A DNA stretch of 64,000 bases from Streptomyces sp. NBC_00250 (GCF_036192275.1 NZ_CP108088.1:1116001-1180000), one strand, 5' to 3'. Counted from the stretch's first letter, positions 34,718 through 43,928 are shown. Numbers and translations are program-made. Notes: generated by a model from the sequence alone, not told the origin.

Positions 34718-35515
34718 CTACCGTCCCCGTGCGGCCGGTTCGGCCCGGGGCGGCAGCAGTGCGAGGTGCTCCTCCCGTACGATCCCGAATCTCAGCGCGA
34801 CACCGACCACGGCCTCGCGCTTGCCGTGCCGGCGGTCCCCCCGGCCCGCGTCGGAGACCTGACCGCCACCGACCCTCAGCTTCTCCTCGGCGAGGTAGTC
34901 GATGTGCGAACTCACCGCCCGGGGAGTGAGCTTGGCGCAGGAGGAGTGCCCTCTGAGCCGTTCGACGACCTGCGGGGTCGTCGGCACCGCCACCGGGGAC
35001 TGGTCGCGTAACCAGGGTTCGCAGAGCGCGGCGAGGACCAGGAAGTACGTGGCCGTCTCGTCGAGCGAGTACGCCGTGACCGTACGGCTCTCCCAGGAGC
35101 CGCCCATGCCGTGCGGATCGAGGTAGACGTGGTCGGGAGCGAACACCTGGAAGGAGACGGTGGTGTCACGGCGCGTGGGGAGCACCACCCGGGAGAACTC
35201 GAACGGGATCGGCGCACCGGCCCGACGGGGAGGCACCCGCAGGTACTCGCCCGCACCCTCCGGGTTCTCCACGAGATAGCTGTGGGTCGTGCTGTGATTG
35301 CTCAACTGCCAGTGGTCGTCCGTGACGCGGATCTCGCCCGCCAGGCGGGAGATCGCCTCGTCGGCGAGACGGAGCTCGACCGGGGTCCGCGACGAGCCGC
35401 GCCCGAAGCGCGCCCGCTCCCCCGGGCCCAGCCTGAGAGTCACCGCCTCGCCGTACGGCTCTCCGTCGACGACGCCGCCGCTCCCCTGCGGCAGATGGAC
35501 GACTATGCCGCTCAC
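34718..35515 (-). CDS. FHA-domain protein with winged-helix C-terminus
   Basis: 265 residues. The N-terminal FHA-like region has [38 protein letters not shown] and [12 protein letters not shown], the Arg, Ser and Asn-His positions that bind phosphothreonine. The C-terminal third looks like a winged helix ([37 protein letters not shown]). It precedes the Ser/Thr kinase gene by 5 bp in the same operon, so it probably reads out phosphorylation by that kinase and may act on DNA. Confidence 0.85.
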   Translation of the reverse strand: MSGIVVHLPQGSGGVVDGEPYGEAVTLRLGPGERARFGRGSSRTPVELRLADEAISRLAGEIRVTDDHWQLSNHSTTHSYLVENPEGAGEYLRVPPRRAGAPIPFEFSRVVLPTRRDTTVSFQVFAPDHVYLDPHGMGGSWESRTVTAYSLDETATYFLVLAALCEPWLRDQSPVAVPTTPQVVERLRGHSSCAKLTPRAVSSHIDYLAEEKLRVGGGQVSDAGRGDRRHGKREAVVGVALRFGIVREEHLALLPPRAEPAARGR

Positions 35516-35656
35516 CGATCCCCCCGTCCCGCGCGTAGACAGCTGTCATGCACACAGAACGCTACCGGTAGTACGCGACGGTTCACCGTATGGCATCGGC
35601 CACTTCCGTGACCCGGCCGAACCGTGCGCAAGCGGGAGAAGGGTGAGCGGCTCCGC

Positions 35657-36754
35657 TCAGTCCGCCTGGTCGAACTCGTCCGCCAGACGGGGGATGTAGT
35701 CGGCGAACACGGCGGACCAACAGCCGTAGTTGTGCTCGCCGTTGCACTGCGGCGAGAGGGAGCCGCCGTTGCCGTAGTTGACGAAGCGGCTCGGGATGCC
35801 CAGCTGGTCGAGGCGGTTCTTCACGTTGGTGGAGGCGACGGCCGTCCTGCTGTCGATCAGGCCACGGTCGCCCGTGTAGAGGGTGACGCCGGTGTCCGAG
35901 AGTGTGCGCAGATTGGCCGGGGAAGCGGGGTTGACCTCGTTCCAGATCCGGTCGTCGAAGAGGGCGTACGGGGAGCCGAAGATCGCGTCGCTGTCCACGA
36001 CGGGCCCGTAGTCGGGGCAGCCTCCACCCGAACCCGAGGTGCTTGCGGTGCACATGGCGTGCGGCAGGTTGAGTTCCGTGGCGAGGACGACCCCGCGGAC
36101 CTCCCACAGGCCGAGGTCGACGGCCCCGGAGAGGGCGGCGACGTGGCCGAACAGGTCGGGCCGGGCCTGGGCGTAGTGGAGGGCGCCGTAGCCGCCCATG
36201 GAGAGGCCGACGACCGCGCGGTGGTCCCGGTCGGCGAGGGTGCGCAGGTTGGCGTCGATGAAGGGGACGACCTGCCGGAGGTGGAAGTTCTCCCAGTTGG
36301 CCTTGCCCAGTGCGGTGTTCTGCATCTTCCAGTTGGCGTACCAGCCCTTGAGGCCGCCGTCCGGCACCACCGTGATCATCCGGTCGTCGCGCAGGGCGGG
36401 GGCGGCCGCGGCATCGTCCACCGTGCCGGCTCCGCCGTGCAGGAAGTACGTCACGGGCCAGCGCTTGTCCGGGGCCGTGTAGTAGTCGCCCGGCAGGAAC
36501 ACCCGGATCCTGTGCTGTCCCGAGAGCTCGGGGGTGGTGACGGTGAGGGTGAAGTCCGTGGCCGAGTGCACCTGGGTGGCGGCGGTGACCCGGGTCAGTC
36601 CCTGCCCGTCGGTGAACTCGGGGATCACGGGGGTGTCCGCGGCGGCCACGGGGCCGGTGACGGTGGTGACCGCGACCGCGACCGCCGCGGCGAAGGTCAC
36701 CACGGCGGTACGGAGGGCGGTGCGGAGGGCTGCTGCGGGCCGAATGGGTCTCAT
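35657..36754 (-). CDS. secreted esterase (antigen-85/esterase-D-like alpha/beta hydrolase)
   Basis: 365 residues from the ATG at 36754. Signal peptide TAVVTFAAAVAVAVTTVTGPVAAA, then the esterase fold: WPVTYFLHGGAGTVDD, ENFHLRQVVPFIDANLRTL, nucleophile elbow AVVGLSMGGYGALHYAQ and late His in GEHNYG. It resembles the other esterase at 40578-41567 (shared NFH/HFHxxQxxPxxxAN and GxSMGGxGAL), suggesting duplication. It is the last gene of a four-gene operon of exported proteins. The substrate could be an acetylated glycan or a lipid ester. Confidence 0.87.
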   Translation of the reverse strand: MRPIRPAAALRTALRTAVVTFAAAVAVAVTTVTGPVAAADTPVIPEFTDGQGLTRVTAATQVHSATDFTLTVTTPELSGQHRIRVFLPGDYYTAPDKRWPVTYFLHGGAGTVDDAAAAPALRDDRMITVVPDGGLKGWYANWKMQNTALGKANWENFHLRQVVPFIDANLRTLADRDHRAVVGLSMGGYGALHYAQARPDLFGHVAALSGAVDLGLWEVRGVVLATELNLPHAMCTASTSGSGGGCPDYGPVVDSDAIFGSPYALFDDRIWNEVNPASPANLRTLSDTGVTLYTGDRGLIDSRTAVASTNVKNRLDQLGIPSRFVNYGNGGSLSPQCNGEHNYGCWSAVFADYIPRLADEFDQAD

Positions 36755-36783
36755 GGTCTCTTCCTCTCTCTTCACATCGGTCG

Positions 36784-38832
36784 TCAGTAGGCGGGGACGC
36801 CCGGCCGGAGCGGGGCCACCGCCCGGTCGCCGAACGAAGTCCAGGGGCGCCAGCCGCCACTGGGCCGGTCCTGTACGCGGGTACGGATCCGGCCGTCCGC
36901 CGTGACGGCGAAGACGTGCAGCCGACCGGTGGCGTCGGCCGCGGCCGACGGCGTACCGGCGAGCAGGATGCCGGACTCGCCGAAGTCGTCGCCGGGATCC
37001 CAGGGGCCACCGGGCGCGCGGTGCCATCGGTGGCTGATTCGAGCGCCCCCTGGGGACAGCGCGAAGGCCTCCAGGCGCCCGTCGGCGCTGGGCGCGAGCA
37101 ACGGGGCCGCCTCCGTCCAGCCGAACAGCGACTGCCAGCCGTCCCAGCCGCCGCTGGGCACGGACTGGCGGCGGTCGAAGGCCCCCATGCCCGACGGGCC
37201 GATCGCTACGACGGCGAGCCTGCCGCTGCCGTCACGGGCCACCCGGGGCGCGGCGCCGGCCGCGGTCCCGAAAGCGTTCCACTCGGCCCAGGGGCCGTTG
37301 GCCGACGTCTGCCACCGGTGGTGGAGCGCCGCCCCGCCCGGCGCCAGGACGAACACCTCCAGGCGGCCGTCGTCGTTGGCCGCGACGACGGGGGGTGCGC
37401 CGGCCGGACCACCGAATCCGGCGGCCCAGGGCTCCCAGACCGGCGACCCCGGGGACGACTGCCTCCGTCGCGCGACGGAGGCGCCCCCCGGGCCGAGGGC
37501 GAAGACCTCAAGGCGGCCGTCGGCGTTGCGGGCGACGGCGGGGGCCGCACCCGCCGGACCGCCGAACTCCTCCCAGTCCCGCCAGCCGCCGTCCGGGCGC
37601 TGCGCCCGGTGGTGCAGGTGGACGCCACCCGGGGCGAGCGAGAAGACCTCCAGACGGCCGTCGGCGTCACGGCCCAGCGTGGGCACGGCCCCGGCCGGCC
37701 CGCCGAAGGCCTCCCACTCCGCCCAGGTGTCGGTGGACGGGTCGACCTGGACGCGCCGCAGCATCGAGCGGTCACCGGCGTCGAGCGCGAAGACGGTCAG
37801 GCGGCCGTCAACGTCGAGCCCGGCGACGGGGTTGTCCGGGCTCTGCCACGACGGTGGTGTGTCCCGCCAGGCCAGCGGAGCCACGTACAGCCCTCGCCGG
37901 AACCATCCGGCGGCACTCGCGTACCAGGCTTCCCCGTCGGCGAAGACCTCGACGGCATGACCGGCGACGTGACCCGCGTACCCGGTCAGGTCGAAGTGGA
38001 AGGGGTCGCGCGAGGCCAGCACGTCGGTGCCCTCGTAGCCGTTGCGCGGACCGATGAACAGGTAGTACCAGCCGTCCCGTTCGACGACGAACGGCGACTC
38101 GGTCACCGAGACGGTCGCGTCCGTGCTCGCGTCGGTGAACGCGACGCCCGGCGCGCTCCAGTGCACCAGGTCGGCGGACCGCCGGTGGGACACGACGTGG
38201 TGGCCGCCCGGGCCGGACAGTTCGGTGTAGTACATGACCCACTCGCCGCCGATCCGGACGACCATCGGGTCGCGGGCCGCGAGCCCCCGGAAGAGGGGGC
38301 CGGACGGTTCACGGGTCCAGGTGACCAGGTCGGTCGAGGTCGCGAGGTTGATCGCGGCACCGCTGGCGCCACCGGCGGCGTAGAACATCCAGAACGTGCC
38401 GCCCGCCTCGACGACGTGCGGCGCCCACAGGTGCTCCTCCCCGAAATAGGAGGGGTCGACGGTGAGCGCGTCGGCGTGGCTGGTCCACGGCCCGTGCGGA
38501 GTCGCCGCGGAGGCATGGGCGAAGGAGACCTCCCCCGAGCTGTCGGGGGACTCGCCGGGCGGTGCGCTGTCCCCGACGATGCTGAACAGGTGCCAGCGGC
38601 CTTGAGCCCTGATCACCGTGTGGTCGTTGAGATAGCGCGGACGGGCAGGGGTGGACGGGTCGTAGACGTGGGTGAAGGGTGCGGCCGCGCCGACCCATGA
38701 AGCGGGCGGAACGGCGGGGGTGCGGGCTGCGGTGCCGGCCGTGGTCGCTGCGGCTCCGCCGGGGAGCAGGAGCGGAAGCGCGCCCGCCCCCGCGGCGCCG
38801 CGCAACAGGTTCCGTCGGCTGATCGGAAACAT
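36784..38832 (-). CDS. Tat-exported GH32/43-like protein with PLL-type lectin propeller
   Basis: 682 residues. Tat signal SRRNLLRGAAGAGALPLLL. Residues about 45-340 look like the five-bladed propeller of the GH32/43/62/68 group, with the three acid sites YLNDHTVI, ARDPMVV and TESPFVV. Residues about 350-680 are repeats of DGRLEVFALGPGG followed by W..W..FGGPAG, the PLL lectin-type seven-bladed propeller that binds sugars. It probably attacks a fructose- or arabinose-containing glycan and holds on with the lectin. The same lectin repeats end the neighbouring M23 protein. The stop is 29 bp from the next esterase start. Confidence 0.82.
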   Translation of the reverse strand: MFPISRRNLLRGAAGAGALPLLLPGGAAATTAGTAARTPAVPPASWVGAAAPFTHVYDPSTPARPRYLNDHTVIRAQGRWHLFSIVGDSAPPGESPDSSGEVSFAHASAATPHGPWTSHADALTVDPSYFGEEHLWAPHVVEAGGTFWMFYAAGGASGAAINLATSTDLVTWTREPSGPLFRGLAARDPMVVRIGGEWVMYYTELSGPGGHHVVSHRRSADLVHWSAPGVAFTDASTDATVSVTESPFVVERDGWYYLFIGPRNGYEGTDVLASRDPFHFDLTGYAGHVAGHAVEVFADGEAWYASAAGWFRRGLYVAPLAWRDTPPSWQSPDNPVAGLDVDGRLTVFALDAGDRSMLRRVQVDPSTDTWAEWEAFGGPAGAVPTLGRDADGRLEVFSLAPGGVHLHHRAQRPDGGWRDWEEFGGPAGAAPAVARNADGRLEVFALGPGGASVARRRQSSPGSPVWEPWAAGFGGPAGAPPVVAANDDGRLEVFVLAPGGAALHHRWQTSANGPWAEWNAFGTAAGAAPRVARDGSGRLAVVAIGPSGMGAFDRRQSVPSGGWDGWQSLFGWTEAAPLLAPSADGRLEAFALSPGGARISHRWHRAPGGPWDPGDDFGESGILLAGTPSAAADATGRLHVFAVTADGRIRTRVQDRPSGGWRPWTSFGDRAVAPLRPGVPAY

Positions 38833-38923
38833 GCTCGTCTCTCCAGAGGGCCCTCGTGGCCGGCCGCGCCACAGGGGCGCGGCCGAGCACGGGTCGGGCT
38901 TTCGGCGGCGGTCGGACGACGGG

Positions 38924-40504
38924 TCAGTTCATGGGAGGACCAGCGGTGTTGTTCACCCAGCCCCACTCGGACCAGGACGAGAATCCGGTCTGCCATCGGT
39001 GGTACGTGCCGGTCGGGTTGGTGCCGAAGACCTCGATGCGGCCGTCCGCGTTGGTGGTGGCGGTGACCTCCGTGCCGCCGGTGCCGAACGTGGCCCACTC
39101 GCTGTACGGCGCGTTGACCCCGGTCTGCCAGGCATGCACCGCCGTCTCCCCGTTCATCGCGAACACCTCGACACGACCGTCCGGCGTACGCTCACTACTG
39201 AGCTGCGCGTTCGCAGGACCACCGGTCGGCTCCCACTCCGACCAACTCGCCGGACCCGTCTGATACTTGTGGAACACACCCACCGGCCCCGAGGCGAACA
39301 CCTCCAGGCGACCATCGGCATTGTGATCGACAGTCACGTCATGCCCACCGCCCCCGAACGTGTCCCACTGCGACCAGCCACCATTCGGAGCCGTCTGGTA
39401 CCGATGCTGGAACGTGCTCCCGTTCATGGCGAACACCTCAAGACGACCGTCCGGAGACTTCTCCATCTCCACACGACTGTCGGCAGGACCACCACCAGCG
39501 GACTCCCACTCCGACCAACCACCGTTCGGAGCCCCCTGATACCGATGGAACAACCCCACCGGACCAGACGCATAAACCTCGATCCGGCCGTCCGCATTCA
39601 CACCCGCCGCCACATCACGACCACCCCCACCGAAGGCCTCCCAACTCGACCAACCACCCGACGGAGACAGCTGATAACGGTGCTGGAACGTACTCCCGTT
39701 CAGCGCGAACACCTCCAGACGACCGTCCGCGTTCGGAGCGATGGCGAGTTCCGCGTTGCCCGGACCGCCGAGCGACTCCCACGCGGACCAGTTGCCGTTG
39801 GACTGCAGCTGCCAGGCGTGGTGCACACCGTCGGCAGCCGCGGCGAACACCTCGAGGCGCCCGTCCGCGGACCTCGCGGACACCACCCGGCCCGACTCCG
39901 CCGGGTACACCAGCGGCGGCCTGGGCGGCGGACCGCCGGTGCCCGGGACGCAGGGCAGTGTGATGCCGCCCTCGGCGAGGTAGAGCTCGGGGTCGATGCC
40001 GTACGAGGCGGACGGGTCTCCCCAGATCCGCAGGTGCAGATGGGAGCCGGACGAGTTGCCCTCGGAGCCCATCAGGGCGATCCGCTGGCCGGCCACGACG
40101 TGGTCGCCGACGGAGACGTCCCGCTGGTACATGTGCCCGTACTCGGAGATCCTCCCGTCGGCGTGCTGGATGCGGATCCACTGGCCGTAGTCGCCGACGT
40201 AGCCGGAGATGGTCACTTCGCCGTCGCCGACGGCGTAGATCGGCGTGCCGAGGTCGTCGCCGATGTCCACGCCGTTGTGACCGCTGTGATAGGGCTGGGT
40301 GACCACTCCGGTGGTCGGGCACGCGGCTGCGGAGGTGGCGGTCCGGGCGGCGGCGGGAGTCGTGGCCACCAGGCCCGGCAGAAGCGCGGCGACGACAGCG
40401 AGAACGTAGATCACGGCACGTCGCGACAGCGGTGACAGGCGGGGCAGTAGTGACGAGCGGGGCGGTGGGGACAGGCGGGTCAGTGGGGACAGTCCCAGAA
40501 GCAC
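38924..40504 (-). CDS. secreted M23 metallopeptidase with PLL-type lectin propeller
   Basis: 526 residues from a GTG with GGGGAGG eight bases upstream. A signal anchor (AVIYVLAVVAALLPGLVA) is followed by an M23/LytM domain: SGHNGVDIGDDLGTPIYAVGDG, EYGHMYQRDVSVGDHV, and SSGSHLHLRIWG, giving the HxxxD and HxH zinc ligands. Such domains cut peptidoglycan cross-bridges. Residues about 210-526 are PLL-type propeller blades (DGRLEVFALNGSTFQHRYQ, SGGWSSWEAFGGGG). Codon use in the blades at about 39180-39740 is richer in T-ending codons than the peptidase part. It is second in the exported-protein operon. Confidence 0.87.
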   Translation of the reverse strand: MLLGLSPLTRLSPPPRSSLLPRLSPLSRRAVIYVLAVVAALLPGLVATTPAAARTATSAAACPTTGVVTQPYHSGHNGVDIGDDLGTPIYAVGDGEVTISGYVGDYGQWIRIQHADGRISEYGHMYQRDVSVGDHVVAGQRIALMGSEGNSSGSHLHLRIWGDPSASYGIDPELYLAEGGITLPCVPGTGGPPPRPPLVYPAESGRVVSARSADGRLEVFAAAADGVHHAWQLQSNGNWSAWESLGGPGNAELAIAPNADGRLEVFALNGSTFQHRYQLSPSGGWSSWEAFGGGGRDVAAGVNADGRIEVYASGPVGLFHRYQGAPNGGWSEWESAGGGPADSRVEMEKSPDGRLEVFAMNGSTFQHRYQTAPNGGWSQWDTFGGGGHDVTVDHNADGRLEVFASGPVGVFHKYQTGPASWSEWEPTGGPANAQLSSERTPDGRVEVFAMNGETAVHAWQTGVNAPYSEWATFGTGGTEVTATTNADGRIEVFGTNPTGTYHRWQTGFSSWSEWGWVNNTAGPPMN

Positions 40505-40577
40505 GGGACGCTCCTCCCCTTGGTCGGCTCGGGGTGGGTGGGATGGTCGCGGTGACGGCGCGGGGAGCGCGCGCGGG

Positions 40578-41567
40578 TCACGCCTTGCGGAGTCGGCCGA
40601 TGATGCCGTCGATGTCGCGCTGCATCATGTCGTGGCGGATGAAGTGACCGCCGGGCAGCTCGTACCACTCGTGGGGAATCCCCGCGTTGCCGAGCAGGGA
40701 GCGGAACTCGCGCTGCCCCGCGAGCACTTGGGTCTCGTTCGCGGTGTCGAACCAGTTGATCGGGTCCGGGCTGGTGCCGGCCACGAGGAAGACACGCTTG
40801 TGGCGGTAGCTCTCGATCCGCTGCACCGGGTTGTCGGCGCTGACCCGGGCCTCGTCCCAGAACGGGGCCCCGTAGATCGTGCCGCCGTTCAGGTCGAGGG
40901 CGGCGGCCGAGGCGTTGGCCCAGTGGCCCACGAGACCGTTGTCCCTGCGCAGGCTGGCGGGGCCGGAGTGGGCGCTGACCGAGGCGAAGTGGCCGTAGTA
41001 CTTGGCCGCGTACTTCAGGGCGCCGAAGCCGCCCATCGAGAACCCCGACACCGCGCGGCCGTCGTACTCCGCGAAGGTACGGAAGTTCGCCTCCACCCAG
41101 GGAAGCAGCTGGGCGATGTGGAAGTGCTCCCAGTTCCGGGGGCCGACGTTGGAGCTGACGGGGTTGGAGTACCAGCCCGCGTGGCCGCCGTCCGGCATGA
41201 CCACGATGATCGGCTTGCCGGCCGTCCAGGCGCGGATGCCCTCGCGGTCGAAGGTGATGAAGTCCTGGTCCGTGCCGCCGCCGTGGAAGAGGTAGAGGAC
41301 GGGGTACGTGCGGCCGCTCCAGTGGTAGTCGTCGGGGAGCAGTACGTTCACGGCGGGGTTCCAGCCGATCGCGTCGGTCGCGAAGCGGTAGTACCACATC
41401 CGGTGGTCGCTCTCGTTGCGGTCCACGATGCGCAGACCGAAGCCGTCGCCGGCCGCCGAGGCCGCCGAAGCCCCCGCGAGGACGCCTCCGGCGCCCAGGG
41501 CCATCGCGGCCGTGAGTCCTCCGGCGGACTTGAGGATGCTTCTGCGGGTGGGGCGCTGCGCGGTCAA
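40578..41567 (-). CDS. Tat-exported esterase (antigen-85/esterase-D-like)
   Basis: 329 residues from a TTG start with GGAGG five bases upstream. Tat signal TRRSILKSAGGLTAAMALGAGG. Esterase fold: YPVLYLFHGGGTDQDF, VVMPDGGHAGWYSNP, EHFHIAQLLPWVEANFRTF, nucleophile elbow AVSGFSMGGFGALKYAAKYY, His in PGGHFIRHDM. It is the first gene of the operon that continues with the M23 and GH32/43-like lectin proteins and the second esterase. The wall or a host/fungal glycan ester is a plausible target. Confidence 0.87.
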   Translation of the reverse strand: MTAQRPTRRSILKSAGGLTAAMALGAGGVLAGASAASAAGDGFGLRIVDRNESDHRMWYYRFATDAIGWNPAVNVLLPDDYHWSGRTYPVLYLFHGGGTDQDFITFDREGIRAWTAGKPIIVVMPDGGHAGWYSNPVSSNVGPRNWEHFHIAQLLPWVEANFRTFAEYDGRAVSGFSMGGFGALKYAAKYYGHFASVSAHSGPASLRRDNGLVGHWANASAAALDLNGGTIYGAPFWDEARVSADNPVQRIESYRHKRVFLVAGTSPDPINWFDTANETQVLAGQREFRSLLGNAGIPHEWYELPGGHFIRHDMMQRDIDGIIGRLRKA

Positions 41568-41899
41568 CGTGACCTCCGGGTGGGGAGCGTGACGAACGTG
41601 GTTTCCGGCCGCTTGGAAGTTAGCGACCGGGCCACGGGCCGGAGCACCCGGAACCTTCCGGAGGGACAGGGAGGGACCCCTTGGGGTAGAGGCTGAGGCG
41701 GAGGCGCCCGGGCCGAGGGGGCCGGGAGGCGGGGAGGCCTGCGTAGGCCGGGGAAGCCGAGCCGGGAGGCCGGGAGGCGGGAAAGCCGAGTGCAGGCCGG
41801 GAGCCTGCGAAGGCCGGGGAAGCCGGGAGGGCCAGGGAAGCCGGAAACGCCGGGGAAGCCTGGGAAGGCCGGGGCAGCCGAGCACGCCGCCGCATCGCG
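41568..41899. repeat. G-rich degenerate repeat spacer between two operons
   Basis: No gene is supported in these 332 bp. From about 41700 to 41890 the plus strand is made of GGCCGGGGAAGCC-like words (exact CCGGGGAAGCC at 41748, 41814 and 41850) with many GGG and GGGG runs, so it could fold into G-quadruplexes. It lies just beyond the stop of the PPTase gene and before the exported-protein operon. Confidence 0.7.
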
Positions 41900-42517
41900 T
41901 CAGACCGAGAAGATCGTGGTCCCCGTCGTGGCGGCCACCGCCGCGACGGCCCCGCGGTCCCCGTCGGTCCACTCCAGCAGCCTGAGGTCGTCGTCCCGGC
42001 CGGCCTTCAGCCGGGCTTCCCCGCGGACCCAGAGGCGGAGCAGCGCCGGGTCGGGGTCAGGGTGGGCGACGGCCTCGGCGAGTTCCGCCTCGGGCAGCAG
42101 ACGCCGGAGGACGCGCAGGGGGCCCGGCCGGCGTGTCGAGGGCTCGACGTCGATGCCGATCGCGTCGGGGCCGACGGCCGCCGCGACCAGGCCGTCGGCG
42201 TGGCTGAGGCTGACGCCCACCCCGGGGCGGTCGCGCAGATACGGGCGTCCGTGGCCGTGCCGACCGCACTCGGGGCACAGTTGGGCGAGGTCCGCCGCGG
42301 CCGGCGGCAGGCCGGTGTAGCGGGCCACGCACAGGCGGACGAGGAGTCGCGCCGCCATCACGTCGTCGCGGCGGCCCGGGACTCGTATCCCCGCGAGGCG
42401 GCGCAGTTCCCAGGACGTCAGCAGGCCCTCGTCCAGGTCCGGATGGGCCAGTACCTCCCGGGTGGTCGCCACGACCGCGAGGGCCGTGTCCCGGGCCGGC
42501 CCCGGACCGTCCGTCAC
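41900..42517 (-). CDS. 4'-phosphopantetheinyl transferase
   Basis: 205 residues from a GTG 13 bp after the carrier-protein stop. The Sfp/Het-I type motifs are clear: VGVSLSHADGLVAAAV, IGIDVEPSTRR (Mg-binding acid pair) and WVRGEARLKAGRDD (the WxxKEA variant). A Cys pair, CPECGRHGHGRPYL, matches the P1 region. It should transfer phosphopantetheine from CoA to Ser of the carrier protein encoded just upstream. A dedicated PPTase in the same operon is strong support for that carrier being active. Confidence 0.93.
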   Translation of the reverse strand: MTDGPGPARDTALAVVATTREVLAHPDLDEGLLTSWELRRLAGIRVPGRRDDVMAARLLVRLCVARYTGLPPAAADLAQLCPECGRHGHGRPYLRDRPGVGVSLSHADGLVAAAVGPDAIGIDVEPSTRRPGPLRVLRRLLPEAELAEAVAHPDPDPALLRLWVRGEARLKAGRDDDLRLLEWTDGDRGAVAAVAATTGTTIFSV

Positions 42518-42530
42518 CGTCGGCGGGCGG

Positions 42531-42764
42531 TCAGCCGGCGGCGGCGCTCAGGAAGCGTTCCTGGACGCGGCCGAGGGTGCGGAAGTCGTCGATGGTGACT
42601 TCCTGGAGGTCGATGGTGTTCCCGGAGAGTTCCTCCAGGAGGTCGATGAACTCCAGGAAGTCCATCGAGTCGATGAGACGCGCCTCGATGAGGTCCTCGT
42701 CGTCGGCGATCGGGCCGTCGAGGCCTGGGTTCTTCTCGTGAAGCCACTCGGCGATGCGTTCCAT
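42531..42764 (-). CDS. free-standing carrier protein (phosphopantetheine type)
   Basis: 77 residues, ATG with AAGGAG upstream. Acidic helical protein with the attachment motif LIDSMDFLEFIDLLEEL, Ser being the phosphopantetheine site, and the usual preceding DEDLIEARLID. It is too small to be part of a module and stands between an amino acid:carrier ligase gene and a PPTase gene, so it is most simply the acceptor of an aminoacyl thioester. The dioxygenase and condensation protein of the divergent operon are its likely clients. Confidence 0.93.
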   Translation of the reverse strand: MERIAEWLHEKNPGLDGPIADDEDLIEARLIDSMDFLEFIDLLEELSGNTIDLQEVTIDDFRTLGRVQERFLSAAAG

Positions 42765-42835
42765 GGGGAGGGGTCGCTCCTTACTGGTGGTGCGGGGTCA
42801 CGTGAGGGTGTGGGTGGGTGCGCCGGGCAGCCGGG

Positions 42836-43693
42836 TCACCGGCGGGCGTCGTGGAGCCGGTCCAGGGCCCGCTCGGGGCTGCCATGGGTGAGGATCATGG
42901 CGTGGACCCAGCGTTCGATGCCGAAGGCGACGCACGCGCTGTACGCCGGGCCCTGCTCGCCCGCGCGGATGTCCAGCCGTTCGCCGAAGAAGTTGCGGTG
43001 CCGGTTCACCGAGGCGATGGCCGTGCCGTCGGGGGCGCAGAACTCGTGCTTGACCGGGTCGAGTGCCATCAGCCGGGCCCGGGAGCCGCCCTTGTCGTAG
43101 AACGGGTCGTCGGCCACGGCCCTGTTCAGTTCCAGACCGAGGAGGGCCGCCGCCTCAAGGATGAACTCGGCGCCCGTCTCCAGGTGCTCGAGCGAGCCCT
43201 GCTTGGTGCCGAGGTACAGGACCTCGCGCATGTGGAAGCCCCACAGGCGGCGCAGCCCGTCGTAGTGGGTCTCGTTGCGGAAGCAGCGTCCGGCGGCGGA
43301 GAGGCGGAGGCCGGCCTCGCCGACGTCACGGCCTTCGAGGGAGAGGAGCAGTCCGTAGCAGGTGGCGGACGGCAGCAGGTAGCCGGTCGGCTGCAGCGGC
43401 AGCTCCCCCGGTGTCCCTCCGGCCGCGAGCCCGTCGAGCGCGTCGGGGGCGAACCGCCCCGCGGAGACGCCGAGATGGGGGAAGTTGCGGAAGAAGTCGA
43501 GCCGGGACAGTCCGTCCACGGACAGCAGCGGTGGGCCGACGACCTCGGGCGCGGAGAGCCGTGCGGCGAGTCCGGTGAGCAGGTCGTCCAGTCCGCGCAG
43601 GAGCGCGGTGCGGACCGGGTCCAGCGTGATCAGGCCCGGGCCGGGGCTCTTCAGGCCACCGTCCGGCAGGGCCGTGGTGCTGGGTGTGCTCAT
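42836..43693 (-). CDS. amino acid:[carrier protein] ligase, class II aaRS-like
   Basis: 285 residues from the ATG at 43693 (GAGGGAG eight bases upstream). It matches the truncated seryl-tRNA-synthetase-like ligases that make aminoacyl-AMP and load it on a carrier protein instead of tRNA. Motif 2 is RCFRNETHYDGLRRLWGFHMRE and motif 3 is ACVAFGIERWVHAMIL. The three zinc ligands of the atypical SerRS type are in place: Cys in PSATCYG, Glu in FRNETHY and Cys in YSACVAF. No tRNA-binding arm is present. Carrier protein and PPTase genes follow in the same operon. Glycine, alanine or serine are the usual substrates; which one is used here cannot be read off. Confidence 0.88.
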   Translation of the reverse strand: MSTPSTTALPDGGLKSPGPGLITLDPVRTALLRGLDDLLTGLAARLSAPEVVGPPLLSVDGLSRLDFFRNFPHLGVSAGRFAPDALDGLAAGGTPGELPLQPTGYLLPSATCYGLLLSLEGRDVGEAGLRLSAAGRCFRNETHYDGLRRLWGFHMREVLYLGTKQGSLEHLETGAEFILEAAALLGLELNRAVADDPFYDKGGSRARLMALDPVKHEFCAPDGTAIASVNRHRNFFGERLDIRAGEQGPAYSACVAFGIERWVHAMILTHGSPERALDRLHDARR

Positions 43694-43928
43694 GGAAACC
43701 GCTCCCTCTGGGCGTGGGCGAACATTCAAGGGTGTCGGCCGGACGGTCGGAACGAATTCGCTGCGGCGTCGTCGCAGTGCCGCGTACACGTTTCTTCGTG
43801 TACGCGGGTACGTACGAACGTCCCTGGATGTGGTCGCCGTTGACCGCAGCGCGCAGCAGCGAACAACCGGCTGATGTCCCGTCAGGGACCGGACTGCGCA
43901 GGGGGACACTAAGCCAGCCGCGCAGCTG

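Noticed and set aside
39230..39740. CRISPR-like or intergenic repeats
   Set aside because: The repeats are in-frame lectin propeller blades of the M23 protein.
41610..41972. Pro/Leu-rich peptide encoded by the G-rich spacer
   Set aside because: It is a translated repeat tract with no ribosome-binding site; the Tat-signal esterase start at 41567 is well supported.
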